This document shows positions 63,018-64,000 of a stretch of 64,000 bases of DNA, piece by piece; positions within the stretch are counted from its first letter, which is position 1, and each line of letters opens with the position of its first letter. The stretch comes from Rebecca billardiae RCC1528. Lineage: Eukaryota > Haptophyta. The notes under the pieces are model-generated. The model saw only the letters and a program-made list of their open reading frames with translations, was not told the origin of the DNA and searched no databases. Both the position numbers and the translations under genes were made by a program. The DNA lies in contig OZ251236.1 in the NCBI GenBank assembly GCA_965240325.2, positions 1,426,001 through 1,490,000 on the forward strand, read 5' to 3'.

Positions 63018-64000
63018 CTACATGGACGGGCGCGGCATGCGCTGGCGTGCGGGCCCGGCGCCGAGCAGCGGCGCAGTCGGGTCGATGCCGGATGACGACC
63101 TTCGCCCCGCACTCAGCCTGTGCGCCTGCGCCGCCTCCTGCCGCTGCGCCTCGAGCGCGCGCTCCTCTGCCGAGCGCAGCGCCTGGATGCGCTCGCGCAC
63201 AGACGGGTACGGGTGCGCCGGGTGCGCCACGCTCAGCGCGGCCGCGGGCAGCGGCTCGAAGCGGCGCTCGGTCGTGGGCGTCGTGCCGCGCGAGCCGGAG
63301 GGCGAGGGCGCGGCGGTGACGGGCTCGCCCCAGTCGGGCTCGGCCGTGCCCGCCGACTCGGCCGACTCGCGCTGCGAGCGTCGGCCGAGCACGCCCTTGC
63401 CCCGCGACAAGCGCAAGCCGCCCGGCGACGGCTCTGCGCTCGGCACGGCGCCCTCGGCGCCGTCGGTCTCGTCGCGCTCGCCCGGCGGCGGCGCGGCGTC
63501 CGCGAGGAGCGGCACGCTGAGCTCGCCCCCACCCGCGCGCCCCCTGCGCGTCGACGTGCGCACCGAGTCGGAGGCGCCGGCCTCGCTCGCGAGCACGTCG
63601 ATGGTGAAGCCGACGCGCGCGCCGCCCTTGCGCCGGGCGCCGCCCTGCCGGCCGCCGCTGCCGCCGCTGCGCAGCCCGCCGCGCGGCGGCCCTCTGGTCG
63701 AGCTCGTCACCTCCACCCCGCCGTCGCGGTGCGCCACCCTCGCGCGCGCGCGCACGCGCGCCACGATGAACGCCGCGAGCAAGAAGCAGCACAGCAACAC
63801 GAGCAGCGCGGACACAAACCGAGCGAGCGTGCGCCGCGAGCCCGGCGCCGAGCGCAGCGATGCGTCCGAGGCGCTCGCGCCAGCCTCGCCCGCGCCGCCG
63901 CCCGGGTCGGGCTCCGCTGCGCCGTCGGCGTCCGCGCCATCGGCGCCCGCGCCATCGGCGTCCGCGCCATCGGCGCCCGCGCCGTCGGAGCCCGCGCCGC
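63018..64000 (-). CDS. Single-pass membrane protein, C-terminal part (5' end outside window)
   Basis: Partial; the frame is open to the right edge, so the start lies beyond 64000. The visible part, about 327 residues, begins with acidic G-A-D-A-D / G-A-G-A-D repeats (63880-64000), then a Ser/Ala spacer and one TM helix (FVSALLVLLCCFLLAAFIVA) followed by VRARARVAHRD. A long basic, Ser/Pro/Gly-rich tail follows, with a short helix (RERIQALRSAEERALEAQRQ). The positive-inside rule puts the tail in the cytosol, so a type I surface protein is likely. The family was not recognised; the ectodomain needed to identify it is missing. Confidence 0.65.
   Translation of the reverse strand, partial: GAGSDGAGADGADADGAGADGADADGAAEPDPGGGAGEAGASASDASLRSAPGSRRTLARFVSALLVLLCCFLLAAFIVARVRARARVAHRDGGVEVTSSTRGPPRGGLRSGGSGGRQGGARRKGGARVGFTIDVLASEAGASDSVRTSTRRGRAGGGELSVPLLADAAPPPGERDETDGAEGAVPSAEPSPGGLRLSRGKGVLGRRSQRESAESAGTAEPDWGEPVTAAPSPSGSRGTTPTTERRFEPLPAAALSVAHPAHPYPSVRERIQALRSAEERALEAQRQEAAQAHRLSAGRRSSSGIDPTAPLLGAGPARQRMPRPSM

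Overview
The window is nuclear DNA of a GC-rich eukaryotic alga that most likely carries a red-lineage secondary plastid; a haptophyte is my best guess and a pelagophyte or another chromist is possible. The evidence is as follows. Genes are interrupted by short GT-AG introns. Several predicted plastid proteins (bL9, divinyl reductase, IspD, DNL zinc finger) begin with a hydrophobic signal peptide followed by a basic stretch. A triose-phosphate-type translocator has no presequence but ends in four lysines. There are also flagellate or eukaryotic housekeeping genes (CEP19, UTP6, NF-YA, Rab, ITFG1). The species cannot be fixed from the sequence alone.

Layout. 1-5625 is repeat territory: a 4.1 kb near-palindrome whose arms hold about 212-bp degenerate tandem units, running into an array of about 180-200 bp units studded with a 16-nt near-palindrome. 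6413-7429 is the translocator. 8136-11884 is a 3.7 kb transposon-like element with 62-bp terminal inverted repeats and a 10-11 bp target duplication. 12215-34969 is a dense run of five minus-strand genes: ITFG1-like, coiled-coil, Patched/RND, a giant cysteine-repeat membrane protein, and FHA plus coiled coil. 35323-44746 is mostly plastid and secretory-pathway genes, often divergently paired (alpha/beta hydrolase; DVR and a GT25-like transferase; DNL zinc finger and bL9; YqgF). 42.3-43.85 kb and 45.3-47.2 kb are repeat islands. 47571-57325 holds UTP6, NF-YA, CEP19, a GRDP-like protein with a SUMO-like C-terminus, and a coiled-coil protein. 57884-59814 is a TA-flanked TIR element, followed by IspD and a Rab GTPase (divergent), a small MITE-like element, and the 3' part of a membrane protein that runs off the right edge.

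How the genes relate. There is no operon-like logic, but four or five genes serve the plastid: carbon export, chlorophyll reduction, isoprenoid precursor synthesis, translation, and Hsp70 maintenance. Three divergent gene pairs share 90-152 bp intergenic regions, and two more share larger ones. Thirteen introns were inferred by joining reading frames; all use CAG acceptors and nearly all have GTG-starting donors.

The strongest candidates for novelty are the large palindromic satellite structure, the giant protein with about 73 cysteine repeats, the Patched protein with a GRAM-like head, the GRDP-SUMO-like fusion, and an NF-YA gene whose own upstream region carries three CCAATC boxes and a long hairpin. 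No sequence searches were run; family calls are from recognised motifs.
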